A stretch of 33,915 nucleotides of DNA from Bacteroidota bacterium (GCA_026391915.1 JAPLCZ010000165.1:1-33915); one strand, 5' to 3'. Numbered from the stretch's first letter, positions 15,767 through 25,267 are shown. Notes: generated from the letters alone by a model not told the origin. Translations and numbers: made by a program.

Positions 15767-17716
15767 CTAGGTATCAATCTTAGCATATTTTGCATTTTTC
15801 TCAATGAACTCACGGCGGGGCGGTACGTCCTCACCCATTAACATAGAGAATACGTGGTCAGCTTCTGCAGCACTATCAATAGTTACTTGTTTTAAAGTAC
15901 GCCTTTCTGGGTTCATGGTGGTATCCCAAAGTTGTTCTGCGTTCATTTCTCCCAAACCTTTATAGCGTTGTATGCCTACAGAAGCCTCTTTTCCCTCTCC
16001 TCCCATAATCTTTTGCACTGCGGCATCGCGCTGGTCTTCGGTATAGCAATACACTTCTTCCTTCCCTTTTTTAACAAGATAGAGAGGTGGTTGTGCAATA
16101 TAAATATGACCGTTCATTAGCAGCTCATGCATATATCTGTAGAACAAAGTAAGTATGAGAGTTCTGATGTGAGAGCCGTCCACATCCGCATCCGTCATAA
16201 TGATGATTTTGTTGTAGCGAAGCTTCTCAATATTCAAGGTTTTATCCTCCTGCCTTACCACACCCATGGCGGTAAACATATTCCGGATTTCTTCGTTCTC
16301 ATAGATGCGATGCTCAAGGGCTTTTTCTACATTTAATATCTTACCCCTTAGTGGCAATATAGCTTGGAAATGGCGGTTTCTACCTTGCTTGGCAGTACCA
16401 CCGGCAGAGTCTCCTTCCACAAGATAAAGTTCACATTCTTCGGGTTTATTGCTTGAGCAATCTGCCAATTTACCAGGCAAACTATTGCTACCAAATACCC
16501 CTTTGCGTTGCACCATTTCGCGGGCTTTGCGGGCTGCATTGCGGGCAGTGGCAGAAAGCACTACTTTATTGATAATTATTTTTGCTTCGCGTGGGTGCTC
16601 TTCCAAATAATAAGAAAGCATTTCACCTACCAATTGGTTCACCGCACCTGATACTTCATTATTGCCCAGCTTGGTTTTGGTTTGTCCTTCAAACTGAGGC
16701 TCCATCACCTTTACAGAAAGCACACAGGTAAGCCCCTCACGAAAGTCATCACCACTAATTTCAAACTTTATATTTTTTAGAAATCCTTCTTTTTCAGCAT
16801 AGCCTTTTAGCACACGGGTAATGGCAGTGCGGAAACCCGCTACGTGTGTTCCACCTTCAATAGTGTTGATGTTATTTACATAAGAATGCACGTTTTCATT
16901 ATACGTATCCGTGTATTGAAACGCCACCTCCACAGGTACTTCATTGCGTTCTCCTTCAAAATGGATGGGCTCAGGGATGAGGGGCACACGGGTGTTGTCA
17001 AGATATTTTACAAACTCACTTAAGCCCAACTCAGAGTAAAAACTATCTGAGATATAATTACCATCAGCATCTTGTTCGCGCTTATCAGTAATGGTTAATC
17101 GCACTCCTTTATTTAAGAAAGCCAACTCACGGAGGCGTGCTGCAAGGGTGTCATATTTATAGATTACAGAGGTGAAAATAGTTTGATCTGGCCAAAAGGT
17201 AATAATGGTTCCGCGTTCTGTGGTTGTGCCTACTTCCTTTACACTGTACTGTGGTTTACCACAAGAATACTCCTGCTGATAAACTTTGCCATCTCTATGA
17301 ATTTCTGCAATCAATTTTGTGGATAGGGCATTTACGCAAGAAACCCCCACGCCATGCAAACCACCAGAAACTTTGTATGAATCCTTATCAAATTTTCCAC
17401 CTGCATGTAGCACTGTCATTACTACCTCCAAGGCAGAACGCTGTTCTTTGGTGTGCATATCCACGGGGATACCTCTACCGTTGTCTTTTACATAGATGCT
17501 GTTGTCCTCATTTATCACAACCTGGATGTCATCACAATGCCCACCCAATGCCTCATCAATAGAGTTATCTACTACCTCATACACCAAATGGTGGAGGCCG
17601 CGTGTACCAATATCACCAATGTACATGGCAGGGCGCTTACGTACTGCCTCCAAACCCTCCAGCACTTGTATATTATCCGCACTATAGGTTGGGTCTAAAA
17701 CGTCTTTTTCACTCAT
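15767..17716 (-). CDS. gyrB: DNA gyrase subunit B
   Basis: GyrB supplies the ATPase of gyrase, which introduces negative supercoils. The 649-residue product has the GHKL ATPase motifs EVVDNSIDEA, NGRGIPVDMH and GGLHGVGVSCVNALS, and the loop Lys motif QTKTKLGNNEV. The TOPRIM metal-binding motifs are LVEGDSAGGTAKQGRNR and IIMTDADVDGSHIRTL. The C-terminal QRYKGLGEMNAEQLW completes it. Length matches the compact GyrB of about 640-650 without the E. coli-type insertion. GyrB is favoured over ParE by overall motif set and by the GTAKQGRNRHFQAILPL stretch, though the two are close paralogues. gyrA is not in the window. The start ATG at 17716 gives the usual DNIQVLEGLEAVRKRPAMYIG opening. Confidence 0.96.
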   Translation of the reverse strand: MSEKDVLDPTYSADNIQVLEGLEAVRKRPAMYIGDIGTRGLHHLVYEVVDNSIDEALGGHCDDIQVVINEDNSIYVKDNGRGIPVDMHTKEQRSALEVVMTVLHAGGKFDKDSYKVSGGLHGVGVSCVNALSTKLIAEIHRDGKVYQQEYSCGKPQYSVKEVGTTTERGTIITFWPDQTIFTSVIYKYDTLAARLRELAFLNKGVRLTITDKREQDADGNYISDSFYSELGLSEFVKYLDNTRVPLIPEPIHFEGERNEVPVEVAFQYTDTYNENVHSYVNNINTIEGGTHVAGFRTAITRVLKGYAEKEGFLKNIKFEISGDDFREGLTCVLSVKVMEPQFEGQTKTKLGNNEVSGAVNQLVGEMLSYYLEEHPREAKIIINKVVLSATARNAARKAREMVQRKGVFGSNSLPGKLADCSSNKPEECELYLVEGDSAGGTAKQGRNRHFQAILPLRGKILNVEKALEHRIYENEEIRNMFTAMGVVRQEDKTLNIEKLRYNKIIIMTDADVDGSHIRTLILTLFYRYMHELLMNGHIYIAQPPLYLVKKGKEEVYCYTEDQRDAAVQKIMGGEGKEASVGIQRYKGLGEMNAEQLWDTTMNPERRTLKQVTIDSAAEADHVFSMLMGEDVPPRREFIEKNAKYAKIDT

Positions 17717-17951
17717 AAAAATAGGGATTCTGTGTTTTTTGAATTATGCCGCAAGTTCATACAAAATGCGCTTTTATCCTAACTTTTTGTAGGATTTTAT
17801 CAAGGTTTTTTCCACACCAAAATTTGATGTTTTGATAATGCTATACACAGGCAGGTGGATAAAATTTGAACCTTATTTGTGCGCTATGAGTATAGGAATT
17901 TATAACTTGTGCAAGAATATGAACAACTAACCAATACTAATCCCCAAAGCT

Positions 17952-18422
17952 ATGTGGAAAAAATTTAGCGGAGAAGCTCTTACCAACAACATTATTATGG
18001 AAGTGGAAAGCACCATCAACAGAGAAATTGAAGCCGGCAACAAACTAAAAGTTTGTATAGGCACGGATTCGCAAGTATATGGAGAGGTAACAGAATTTGC
18101 CACCGTAATTGTTTTTGTAAGGGAAAGCCGTGGCGGCTTTATGTTCATCCATACAGAGAACACCAAACGCAAAATGAGCATTAAAGAAAGGATGCTTTCT
18201 GAGGTTTCTAAATCTATTGATATTGCCTACACTCTATGCCCTTTGTTGGATAAATACAAAGTGGAGTTGGAGGTTCATGCGGATATAAATACCAGCCCAA
18301 ATTTTAAATCTAACACTGCCTTGAGTGAGGCAATGGGCTACATACTAAGTATGGGCTTCGTGTTTAAAGCAAAGCCAGAAGCATTTGCAAGTTCTTATTG
18401 TGCCAATAAGATTGTGAATTAA
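17952..18422 (+). CDS. YkuK-like (DUF458) predicted RNase H-like protein
   Basis: The 156-residue product resembles the YkuK/DUF458 family, predicted to have an RNase H-like fold. The first strand motif KVCIGTDSQVYG (about 34-45) carries the acidic residue Asp40. VELEVHADINTS (about 114-125) gives a further acidic pair. The family function is unproven, and nuclease activity has not been shown from sequence alone. The ATG at 17952 is the only good start. It follows a 235-bp spacer from divergent gyrB. A clear terminator begins at its stop codon, so it is a monocistronic unit. I am fairly sure of the family, not of the activity. Confidence 0.72.
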   Translation: MWKKFSGEALTNNIIMEVESTINREIEAGNKLKVCIGTDSQVYGEVTEFATVIVFVRESRGGFMFIHTENTKRKMSIKERMLSEVSKSIDIAYTLCPLLDKYKVELEVHADINTSPNFKSNTALSEAMGYILSMGFVFKAKPEAFASSYCANKIVN

Positions 18423-18454
18423 AAAAGGCAAGACTAAAATCGCCTTGCCTTTTT
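18422..18454. terminator. Bidirectional terminator after the DUF458 gene
   Basis: AAAAAGGCAAG (18422-18432) and CTTGCCTTTTT (18444-18454) form an 11-bp stem with an 11-nt loop and T-tracts on both strands. It ends the DUF458 gene on plus and tRNA-His on minus. Confidence 0.88.
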
Positions 18455-18459
18455 GTATG

Positions 18460-18534
18460 GGAGAAAGATGGGGTTCGAACCCACGACCCTCGGTACCACA
18501 AACCGATGCTCTAACCAGCTGAGCTACATTCTCC
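18460..18534 (-). tRNA. tRNA-His (anticodon GTG)
   Basis: The minus strand folds as a tRNA: T8-A9, D arm GCTCAGCTGGTTAGAGC, anticodon stem CGGT/ACCG with loop TTGTGGT giving anticodon GTG, and T arm GGGTTCGAACCC. A genome-encoded extra G at -1 faces discriminator C73, the hallmark of tRNA-His. CCA is not encoded. The acceptor stem has one T6-T67 mismatch. Confidence 0.95.
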
Positions 18535-18671
18535 GTTTAGTAGCCGCAAATTTATAAAACTTTTTAGGGTTATGGAAACTTAGTTTTTGGGGAAGAGGTT
18601 TAAAGTTTAAAGTTGGATGTTTAATGTTAGTGATATCATCGACTATAGCACAAATCCTCCTTCTTTTCTGA

Positions 18672-19382
18672 TTACTGAGAACTGACATCTGAGAACAGAG
18701 ACTTCAAATCAAACCTATCCCAAAATTTATTTTTAGGGATGAGGGAATGCACCGTCATAGGTTCTTTTTTTACGGGATGGGTAAAGGTGATTTTGGCGGC
18801 AAGCAAGCAAATATCTCTATCCCGCAAAGGCAACTTAGAGCCGTATTTTGCATCCCCAACTATTGGGCAGTGGATGTTGGAGAGCTGCGCCCTTATTTGG
18901 TGGCTGCGCCCTGTAACGGGGTTTATCTCCAGCAAGAAAAGTTTATCCGTTTGGGCTATTAATTTATAATGCAGTTGCGCCCATTTGCTGCCTGGTTTTT
19001 CTCTGTTAAAACAATAAGAACGGTTCTCTTTTTTCTCTTTCCAGAGGTAATCGGTGAGTGTGCCTTCTGTGGCAGGAGGCATCTTTTCTACAATGGCATA
19101 ATAGGTTTTATGGATGTCCCGCGTAACAAAATTATCGCTGAGGCGGGCTGCCGCTTTGCTGGTTTTTGCAAAGAGCACAATACCACTCACGGGTCTATCA
19201 ATTCTATGGATTAACCCCACATACACATCCCCGGGTTTATTGTATTTTTTTTTGATAAAATCCTTCACCAAAAAATCCAAAGAAGGGTCGCCGCTATCAT
19301 CACCTTGAGTGGGTATGCAAGCTGGTTTATTAACGATGAGAATATGGTTATCCTCATAAAGAATATCTGCCTCAGTAATCAA
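18672..19382 (-). CDS. RluA-family RNA pseudouridine synthase
   Basis: The enzyme isomerises uridine to pseudouridine in rRNA or tRNA. The 236-residue product has the catalytic motif HRIDRPVSGIVLFAKT with Asp62, where Thr of the usual HRLDxxTSG is Val. It also has NPVTGRSHQIRAQL and the C-terminal strand KITFTHPVKKEPM. There is no N-terminal S4 domain, so it is the short RluA/RluC-like type; the exact target uridine cannot be assigned. The ATG lies 1 bp after the panB stop, so it is the last gene of the asd-panB operon. Many ORFs on the opposite strand here are shadows. Confidence 0.9.
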   Translation of the reverse strand: MITEADILYEDNHILIVNKPACIPTQGDDSGDPSLDFLVKDFIKKKYNKPGDVYVGLIHRIDRPVSGIVLFAKTSKAAARLSDNFVTRDIHKTYYAIVEKMPPATEGTLTDYLWKEKKENRSYCFNREKPGSKWAQLHYKLIAQTDKLFLLEINPVTGRSHQIRAQLSNIHCPIVGDAKYGSKLPLRDRDICLLAAKITFTHPVKKEPMTVHSLIPKNKFWDRFDLKSLFSDVSSQ

Positions 19383-20189
19383 TTAATATTGTTCGTTTTC
19401 TGTAGGGAAATCTCTGGATTTTACATCCTCAATATAATGCTGCACAGCACCTGTTATCTCATCATAAAGGTTGAGGTATCTGCGCAAAAACCTTGGGTTG
19501 AATTCTTTGGTAAGCCCAAGCATATCATGCAGCACAAGCACCTGCCCATCCACACCACCGCCAGCACCAATTCCAATAACAGGTATTGCAAGACTTTTTG
19601 CAACTCTCTCTGCCAACGCAGCGGGGATTTTTTCCAAGACCAAAGCAAAGCAACCTACCTCTTGCAGCACCAATGCATCAGCCAATAATTTCTCTGCTTC
19701 CACCTCCTCCTGCGCCCTAACAGAGTATGTCCCAAATTTATAAATTGATTGAGGCGTTAATCCCAAATGCCCCATCACAGGCACACCCGCAGAGAGGATT
19801 CTTTCAATAGAATCTTTCACCTCTTTCCCGCCCTCTAATTTCACTGCATGTGCACCGGATTCCTTCATAATTCTGATAGTAGATTCAAGCGCAGTTTTGC
19901 TATTCCCTTGGTAAGAACCAAAGGGCAAATCCACTACAATTAAAGCCCTTTCCACAGCGCGAACTACTGAGGAGGCATGGTATATCATCTGGTCCAAAGT
20001 GATGGGCAAAGTAGTGATGTGCCCCGCCATAACATTGCTGGCAGAGTCGCCTACTAAAATCACATCAATCCCAGCTTGGTCAATGATTTTTGCAAGGGTA
20101 AAATCGTAGCCAGTGAGCATGGAAATCCGTTCTCCGGATTCCTTCATCTCCTGCAAAACGTGAGTGGTTATTTTTTTATGTTTTGTCAT
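19383..20189 (-). CDS. panB: 3-methyl-2-oxobutanoate hydroxymethyltransferase
   Basis: PanB transfers a hydroxymethyl group from methylene-tetrahydrofolate to 2-oxoisovalerate to give ketopantoate, the first committed step to pantothenate and CoA. The 268-residue TIM-barrel product has [16 protein letters not shown], the metal/substrate motif [20 protein letters not shown] and [12 protein letters not shown], and later [17 protein letters not shown]. Length is normal. The gene starts 2 bp after the asd stop and ends 1 bp before the pseudouridine synthase gene, so the three are one operon. panC and panD are not here. Confidence 0.96.
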   Translation of the reverse strand: MTKHKKITTHVLQEMKESGERISMLTGYDFTLAKIIDQAGIDVILVGDSASNVMAGHITTLPITLDQMIYHASSVVRAVERALIVVDLPFGSYQGNSKTALESTIRIMKESGAHAVKLEGGKEVKDSIERILSAGVPVMGHLGLTPQSIYKFGTYSVRAQEEVEAEKLLADALVLQEVGCFALVLEKIPAALAERVAKSLAIPVIGIGAGGGVDGQVLVLHDMLGLTKEFNPRFLRRYLNLYDEITGAVQHYIEDVKSRDFPTENEQY

Positions 20190-20191
20190 TT

Positions 20192-21181
20192 TTATAGGAG
20201 ATTATTTTCAAATAAATATTTTAAAATTTGTACTGCATTGGTAGCTGCACCCTTGCGGAGGTTATCAGAAACCACCCACAAATTAAGCGTATTGAGTTGA
20301 GAAAAATCCCGTCTGATTCTGCCTACAAAAACGGCGTCTTTATCATGTGCACTCAGGGGCATGGGGTATAATTTTTCGGCAGGATTATCCTGCACTATTA
20401 CACCGGGAGTTTGGGCTAAAACCTTGCGTACTTCATCCAAATCAAAATCATTTTCAAACTCAATATTCACCGCCTCACTATGCCCGCCAACTACAGGCAC
20501 ACGCACTGCTGTGCAAGTAAGTTTTAAATCAGCAACGCCCAAAATTTTACGACTTTCATTTACAACTTTTATCTCTTCTTTGGTGTACCCATCTTCTGCA
20601 AAAACATCACATTGTGGGATGCAGTTTTTATCAATTTTATAAGGATAAGCCATCTCACCCTCAACCCCATTTCTTTCATTTTCCAATTGCGTAACTGCTT
20701 TAACTCCTGTACCAGTTACCGATTGATAAGTAGAAACCACGACCCTTTTTAATCCATATTTTTTGTGTAAAGGATTTAGCACCATCACCAGTTGTATGGT
20801 AGAACAATTGGGGTTAGCAATTATTTTATCTTGCTTTGTTAATTCAGCAGCATTTATCTCAGGCACTATAAGCTTTTTGGAGGCATCCATCCGCCATGCA
20901 GAGGAGTTATCAATCACCGTAATTCCTGCCGCAGCAAAGTCTGGCGCTATGGCATTAGAGGTGTTGCCTCCCGCAGAAAAAATAGCTGCATCCGGTTTAG
21001 CAGTGATGGCTTCCGTTGCAGAAATTACTTTGTAGCTGCGTCCCTTAAACTGAATCTCCTTTCCAATACTTTTTTCGGAGGCAACGGGTAATAATTCCTC
21101 AATAGGCAAACCCGACTCCTCAAGCACCTGAAGCATTTTTCCGCCCACCAAACCTGTGGCACCCACTATAGCAATTCTCAT
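20192..21181 (-). CDS. asd: Aspartate-semialdehyde dehydrogenase
   Basis: Asd reduces aspartyl phosphate to aspartate semialdehyde with NADPH, feeding lysine/diaminopimelate, threonine and methionine synthesis. The 329-residue product has the nucleotide-binding start [16 protein letters not shown]. The active-site Cys126 is in [10 protein letters not shown], and the substrate/His motif is [15 protein letters not shown]. Length fits the short bacterial class. It is the first gene of a minus-strand operon with panB and the pseudouridine synthase. A perfect TAACTTTG promoter element sits 17 bp before its ATG. Confidence 0.96.
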   Translation of the reverse strand: MRIAIVGATGLVGGKMLQVLEESGLPIEELLPVASEKSIGKEIQFKGRSYKVISATEAITAKPDAAIFSAGGNTSNAIAPDFAAAGITVIDNSSAWRMDASKKLIVPEINAAELTKQDKIIANPNCSTIQLVMVLNPLHKKYGLKRVVVSTYQSVTGTGVKAVTQLENERNGVEGEMAYPYKIDKNCIPQCDVFAEDGYTKEEIKVVNESRKILGVADLKLTCTAVRVPVVGGHSEAVNIEFENDFDLDEVRKVLAQTPGVIVQDNPAEKLYPMPLSAHDKDAVFVGRIRRDFSQLNTLNLWVVSDNLRKGAATNAVQILKYLFENNLL

Positions 21182-21197
21182 TTATAAAAAATTTATG

Positions 21198-21205
21198 CAA
21201 AGTTA
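21198..21205 (-). promoter_or_regulatory. -7 element (TAACTTTG) for the asd operon
   Basis: Exact TAnnTTTG on the minus strand, 16 bases before the asd ATG (21181). It predicts a leader of about 10 nt. It is embedded in a repeated module that also carries a plus-strand promoter-like element (21218-21225), making this a compact divergent promoter. Confidence 0.55.
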
Positions 21206-21245
21206 ATTGAGGGGGGGTAATTTTACCGTATGGAAACACCTATCC
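21199..21245 (+). repeat. Promoter/start module copy A (upstream of GNAT gene)
   Basis: AAAGTTAATT, a 9-nt spacer, then TAATTTTACCGT directly followed by a start codon ATG at 21230. The module recurs almost unchanged at 21801-21849. TAATTTTA is a one-mismatch TAnnTTTG element. Confidence 0.6.
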
Positions 21246-21271
21246 AAGTTTTAAATAATCCCAAACCATAA
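21230..21271 (+). CDS. 13-residue upstream ORF (possible leader peptide) before GNAT gene
   Basis: ATG-to-TAA ORF of 14 codons encoding METPIQVLNNPKP. Its start codon sits exactly where the GTG start of the lamin-tail gene sits in module copy B. It ends 19 bp before the GNAT ATG. It may be a leader peptide on a near-leaderless transcript, or a relic of a duplicated gene start. Confidence 0.25.
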   Translation: METPIQVLNNPKP

Positions 21272-21290
21272 TCCCTCATATAGAATTTCA

Positions 21291-21776
21291 ATGCTATTCC
21301 CAGCCACCCAACCCGATTTACCCACCATCATCAACCTTGCAAACGAAATATGGAATGACCATTATATTTCCATTATTGGGCAACAGCAGGTGGATTATAT
21401 GCTGGAAAAAATGTATTCAATACCAGCATTACAAAAGCAAATAGAGGATGGGCATTCGTTCTATCTCATCAAACCCAAAGAAGAAATTATTGGGTTTGTT
21501 TCAGTTAGCATTTCCGCCAATGAGGAGGCGCTTACACTTCATAAAATTTATATTAAATCCGGAGAACAGGGTAGTGGTATTGGCAGTGGCGTACTTGATG
21601 AAATTTTTGATTTATACCCCAAGGCTTCAAGCATAAGTTTAACCGTAAACCGTCAGAATTTTAAGAGCATTAATTTTTATTTCAAAAATGGGTTTACCAT
21701 ATTAAAAGTAGCGGACTTTGACATTGGAGGTGGCTATTTTATGAATGACTTTATAATGGTGAGATTGGTTGGGTAA
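21291..21776 (+). CDS. GNAT-family N-acetyltransferase
   Basis: The 161-residue product has the GNAT fold. It begins MLFPATQPDLPTIINLANEIW, has the acetyl-CoA-binding loop EQGSGIGSGVLDEIF (about 97-110), and ends with the family's VNRQNFKSINFYFKNGFTI. GNAT enzymes move an acetyl group from acetyl-CoA to an amine; the substrate cannot be told. It is preceded by a 13-codon upstream ORF and a promoter-like module shared with the next gene. A 56-bp gap separates it from the lamin-tail gene. Confidence 0.9.
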   Translation: MLFPATQPDLPTIINLANEIWNDHYISIIGQQQVDYMLEKMYSIPALQKQIEDGHSFYLIKPKEEIIGFVSVSISANEEALTLHKIYIKSGEQGSGIGSGVLDEIFDLYPKASSISLTVNRQNFKSINFYFKNGFTILKVADFDIGGGYFMNDFIMVRLVG

Positions 21777-21800
21777 TTTGAAATAAATAAAATTTTACCT

Positions 21801-21849
21801 AAAGTTAATTTAGCAGGTTCTAATTTTACCGTGTGAAAACACTTACCTC
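21801..21849 (+). repeat. Promoter/start module copy B (lamin-tail gene start)
   Basis: AAAGTTAATT, a 10-nt spacer, TAATTTTACCGT, then the GTG start at 21833 and AAAACAC. It matches copy A at 21199-21245 over nearly all non-spacer bases, including the start codon position. Confidence 0.6.
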
Positions 21850-24800
21850 CATTTTTGTTTTACTCTGCTGCTTTACTGCTGCGCAAGCCCAGCTAAATGA
21901 TGATTTTGCTGATGGTGATTTTACAGCCAACCCAAGCTGGAAGGGCAACACCTCAGATTTTGTTGTGAATAGCCAAAAGCAATTGCAGCTAAATGGGAGT
22001 GCAACCAACGCTTATCTATACACCAAAAGCAATTTGAGTATTGGTGCAGAATTGAATTTTTTAGTGAGGATGGATTTCCTGCCAACCACAGAATCTCAAC
22101 GGATTTTTTTGTTTGTGGATACCAATACTTTGTCCGGCACAAACTGGAATGGCTACTCCTTATTTTTGACAAACAATAGTGGTAAAATTATTCCTGAGCT
22201 GCGCAAAAAAGCAGGGGCATTTGAGTATTTAATTATCAAAGGCAAACACGGGGTGGTTGCTAAGAATTCTAATAATATCCGCTACAAAATAACGCGGGAT
22301 ACCAAAGGGAAATGGGAGTTATTTTATGACTCCACAGGGGGCAATAATTTTGCGTGGGACGGCGCTGCGGCAGATGCAGCCAATAGCATTCCTGCAAAGT
22401 ATTTTGGGATTGCCGCACAATATACCTCTGCCACCAAAGACAAATTTTATTGGGATGATTTTTCTGTGAAAGCTTTTAAGAAGGATTCAATTCCGCCAAA
22501 ATTATTGAGTGCAGAGGCAAAGGATTCTTTGCATATTCTTCTCAGCTTTGATGATGGGTTAGAAATCATTTCATCACAAAATGCCAAGAAGTATTTTGTG
22601 AACAAAGGGATTGGGAATCCTGACTCTGTGCAATCCTTCCCTACCAATCAGGTGATGTTGTATTTTTCAAAACCTTTGAAGGAAAATGCGACCTATAAAC
22701 TAATTGCAAAAAACATTACGGATAATGATAGCAATACCGCTTTGCAGGATTCTATTTATTTTGTTTTCAGGAGTACAAAACCCTGTGTTGTTATCAATGA
22801 AATTTATGCAGACACAAGCCCAAAAGTTGGGTTACCGGATGCTGAATATGTAGAGCTTTTTAATGCCTCGGGCAGTGATGTAGTTTTGGATGGATGGACT
22901 TTGAGTGATGGCTCCACCACTGGGAAAATCAGCTCTTACAGTATTAAGAAGGATGGATTTTTAATTCTATGCGCCAAAGCAGATACGGCAAAATTTAAAA
23001 GCCTAGGGCAGGTAATTGGATTAAGCGCATGGCCCACTTTAAATAATTCAGGGGATAATATTTCACTGCGAAATGCAGGCAGTGAACTCATAGATTTTGT
23101 GAAATACACTACCTCTTGGTATCACGATACTAAGAAAAGTGGAGGGGGCTGGAGTCTAGAAAAAATCAACCCATGCGATGCCTGTGGCGCAACAGATAAT
23201 TGGACTTCCAGCACGGATACAACAGGTGGAACTCCAGGAAAGAAAAACTCTGTGAGTAATTATATCAAGGACTCTATTCCTCCTTCACTCACTTCAATTT
23301 CTGTTACTGATTCTTTAACTATCCAACTCAATTTTGATGAGAATGTTGACAGCATTTCTCTCACCAAAGATGAGGTGCTTTTGGATGGAATTACAACTCC
23401 GATTTCCATTTCTATAAACGGGGCAAATATGGTTTGTAAATTCTTAAATCCATTAAAAGAAAACATTAACTACACTATCAAATTATTGGGTGTGGCAGAT
23501 TGCAAAGGGAATTTTATAAGAACTCCTTTGGTAAAGAGTTTCCAGTTTGTTTCGCCAAAAGCAGTGAACAGATATGGAGTTTTAATTCATGAATTAATGC
23601 CAGACCCTGACCCCTCTGTTACCCTACCCAATGCTGAGTATCTAGAATTGTACAATAATTCAAAATCTGTTCTTCAGTTAAAGGGTTTTACGCTGAGTGA
23701 TGGAAGTTATAAAGCCGTTTTTCCTGACTTAATTTTACCTGCGGATAGCTATTTAATAGTTTGTGGTACTACCTCTGAAAGTCTCTTTAAAAAGTATGGT
23801 AGAGTGATTGGCTTAAAGAGTTTTCCTTCTCTTAATAATGATGGCGACACCATCACCTTGCGAAACGAAAAAGGAATGGTAGTGCATTCCGTTGCCTATA
23901 GTTCTGCATGGTTTACAGATGCCTTAAAAAAAGCAGGCGGATGGAGTTTAGAGATGATTGATGAAACCAATCCCTGCAATGGAAAAGAGAATTGGGCGGC
24001 TTCAGTTTCGCCAGATGGAGGCACTCCCGGCAAAGCAAATTCTCTCCATTATATTAACCCTGATAAAAGTCAACCTCTCTTAAAAAATATAAGCGTACAA
24101 GATAGTACTCATATCATTTTGTATTTCTCTGAAAGTATGGATAGTGCATCTGTAATCTCAAAAGTGAAATATGATATTTCGCCAACACTAAGTATCAAAT
24201 CTATCTCCTCTTTATCACCTTCTTTTGGGAGTTCAATTCTTACCCTATCAACCCCAATCCTAAAAAACATCCTCTATTCTTTAACCGTAAAAGATGTTAC
24301 GGATTGTTCGGGAAATGCTGTTCCCAATGGTTCTACAGCTATTTTTGGACTGCCACTCACGCCTGATAGTTTTGATGTAGTGATTAATGAAATCCTTGCG
24401 CAACCCAACACAGGGGGCGTTGAATTTGTAGAAATTTATAACCGTTCTCAAAAATTAATTGACTGCAAAGACCTCCTTTTTGCCACCCTTGATGACAGCG
24501 GAAAAATAAAGTATTTCAAACAAATTTCTACGGATGGATTCCTGCTACAGCCTGATGAATATATTGTGATAACTGAGTCCGCGGACAAACTCCAAGGGCA
24601 GTATTCTGTGCACAATCTTAGTAATATTATTGAAGTTTCTGGCTTGCCTTCCCTCACGGATGGAGGGGCTAAAATTGCTATCCTCCGCAAGGATGGAAAG
24701 CTGCTTGACCGCGTGGATTATTCTGATAAATGGCATTATGCTTTATTGCAAAATACGCATGGGGTAACGCTGGAAAAAATCAATCCTAACATAGCATCTA

Positions 24801-25213
24801 ACCGCCAAAGCAGTTGGCATTCTGCTGCTGCAACGGCTGGCTACGGCACGCCCACTTACCGCAACTCGGAGTACACAGAAGATGCAAATGCCAACAACAA
24901 AAAGTTCTTTGCTGACCCGCCCATTTTCTCACCTGATGAGGATGGATATCAAGATATATTAAAACTCAATTATCAAAATTCTGCGCCGGGCTATACTGCC
25001 AATATCCGCGTTTTTGATAGCGAAGGAAGGCAAATAAAACGCCTTGCCAATAACCTTAGCCTCTCTACCGAAGGGGCAATTATTTGGGATGGAATTACGG
25101 ATGATAACAAAAAAGCAACTGTTGGGGTTTACATCATTGTTGCTAATATCTTCAACCCAAATGGGGATACTGAGGATTACAAAATTGCTGTTACTGTTAC
25201 AGGGAGGCTGTAA
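21833..25213 (+). CDS. Large secreted protein with three lamin-tail domains and FlgD-like C-terminus
   Basis: The 1126-residue product starts at a GTG and has a signal peptide (MKTLTSIFVLLCCFTAAQAQ). Residues about 22-218 look like a concanavalin-type/LamG-like beta sandwich. Then three repeats of a Big/SbsA Ig-like domain (about 221-315, 480-578, 745-843) alternate with three lamin-tail domains. The lamin-tail domains open VVINEIYADTSP (318), GVLIHELMPDPDP (581) and VVINEILAQPN (847). The C-terminus (about 1027-1126) has IFSPDEDGYQDILKL and a FlgD-like/T9SS-associated fold, suggesting T9SS export. Bacterial lamin-tail domains are common on exported proteins and often pair with CotH or nucleases; no catalytic domain is evident here. 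The role is probably surface or extracellular scaffold. Confidence 0.87.
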   Translation: MKTLTSIFVLLCCFTAAQAQLNDDFADGDFTANPSWKGNTSDFVVNSQKQLQLNGSATNAYLYTKSNLSIGAELNFLVRMDFLPTTESQRIFLFVDTNTLSGTNWNGYSLFLTNNSGKIIPELRKKAGAFEYLIIKGKHGVVAKNSNNIRYKITRDTKGKWELFYDSTGGNNFAWDGAAADAANSIPAKYFGIAAQYTSATKDKFYWDDFSVKAFKKDSIPPKLLSAEAKDSLHILLSFDDGLEIISSQNAKKYFVNKGIGNPDSVQSFPTNQVMLYFSKPLKENATYKLIAKNITDNDSNTALQDSIYFVFRSTKPCVVINEIYADTSPKVGLPDAEYVELFNASGSDVVLDGWTLSDGSTTGKISSYSIKKDGFLILCAKADTAKFKSLGQVIGLSAWPTLNNSGDNISLRNAGSELIDFVKYTTSWYHDTKKSGGGWSLEKINPCDACGATDNWTSSTDTTGGTPGKKNSVSNYIKDSIPPSLTSISVTDSLTIQLNFDENVDSISLTKDEVLLDGITTPISISINGANMVCKFLNPLKENINYTIKLLGVADCKGNFIRTPLVKSFQFVSPKAVNRYGVLIHELMPDPDPSVTLPNAEYLELYNNSKSVLQLKGFTLSDGSYKAVFPDLILPADSYLIVCGTTSESLFKKYGRVIGLKSFPSLNNDGDTITLRNEKGMVVHSVAYSSAWFTDALKKAGGWSLEMIDETNPCNGKENWAASVSPDGGTPGKANSLHYINPDKSQPLLKNISVQDSTHIILYFSESMDSASVISKVKYDISPTLSIKSISSLSPSFGSSILTLSTPILKNILYSLTVKDVTDCSGNAVPNGSTAIFGLPLTPDSFDVVINEILAQPNTGGVEFVEIYNRSQKLIDCKDLLFATLDDSGKIKYFKQISTDGFLLQPDEYIVITESADKLQGQYSVHNLSNIIEVSGLPSLTDGGAKIAILRKDGKLLDRVDYSDKWHYALLQNTHGVTLEKINPNIASNRQSSWHSAAATAGYGTPTYRNSEYTEDANANNKKFFADPPIFSPDEDGYQDILKLNYQNSAPGYTANIRVFDSEGRQIKRLANNLSLSTEGAIIWDGITDDNKKATVGVYIIVANIFNPNGDTEDYKIAVTVTGRL

Positions 25214-25248
25214 CCCAACTTAAATTAGGCATATCCTTTTTTGTAGGA

Positions 25249-25256
25249 TAAATTTG
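25249..25256 (+). promoter_or_regulatory. -7 element (TAAATTTG) for glutathione peroxidase gene
   Basis: Exact TAnnTTTG 11 bases before the ATG at 25268, implying a leader of only several nucleotides. Confidence 0.5.
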
Positions 25257-25267
25257 CAACTTAAATT

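Noticed and set aside
20192-21181. Riboswitch upstream of asd (lysine type)
   Set aside because: The leader before asd is only about 10-20 nt, too short for a lysine riboswitch.
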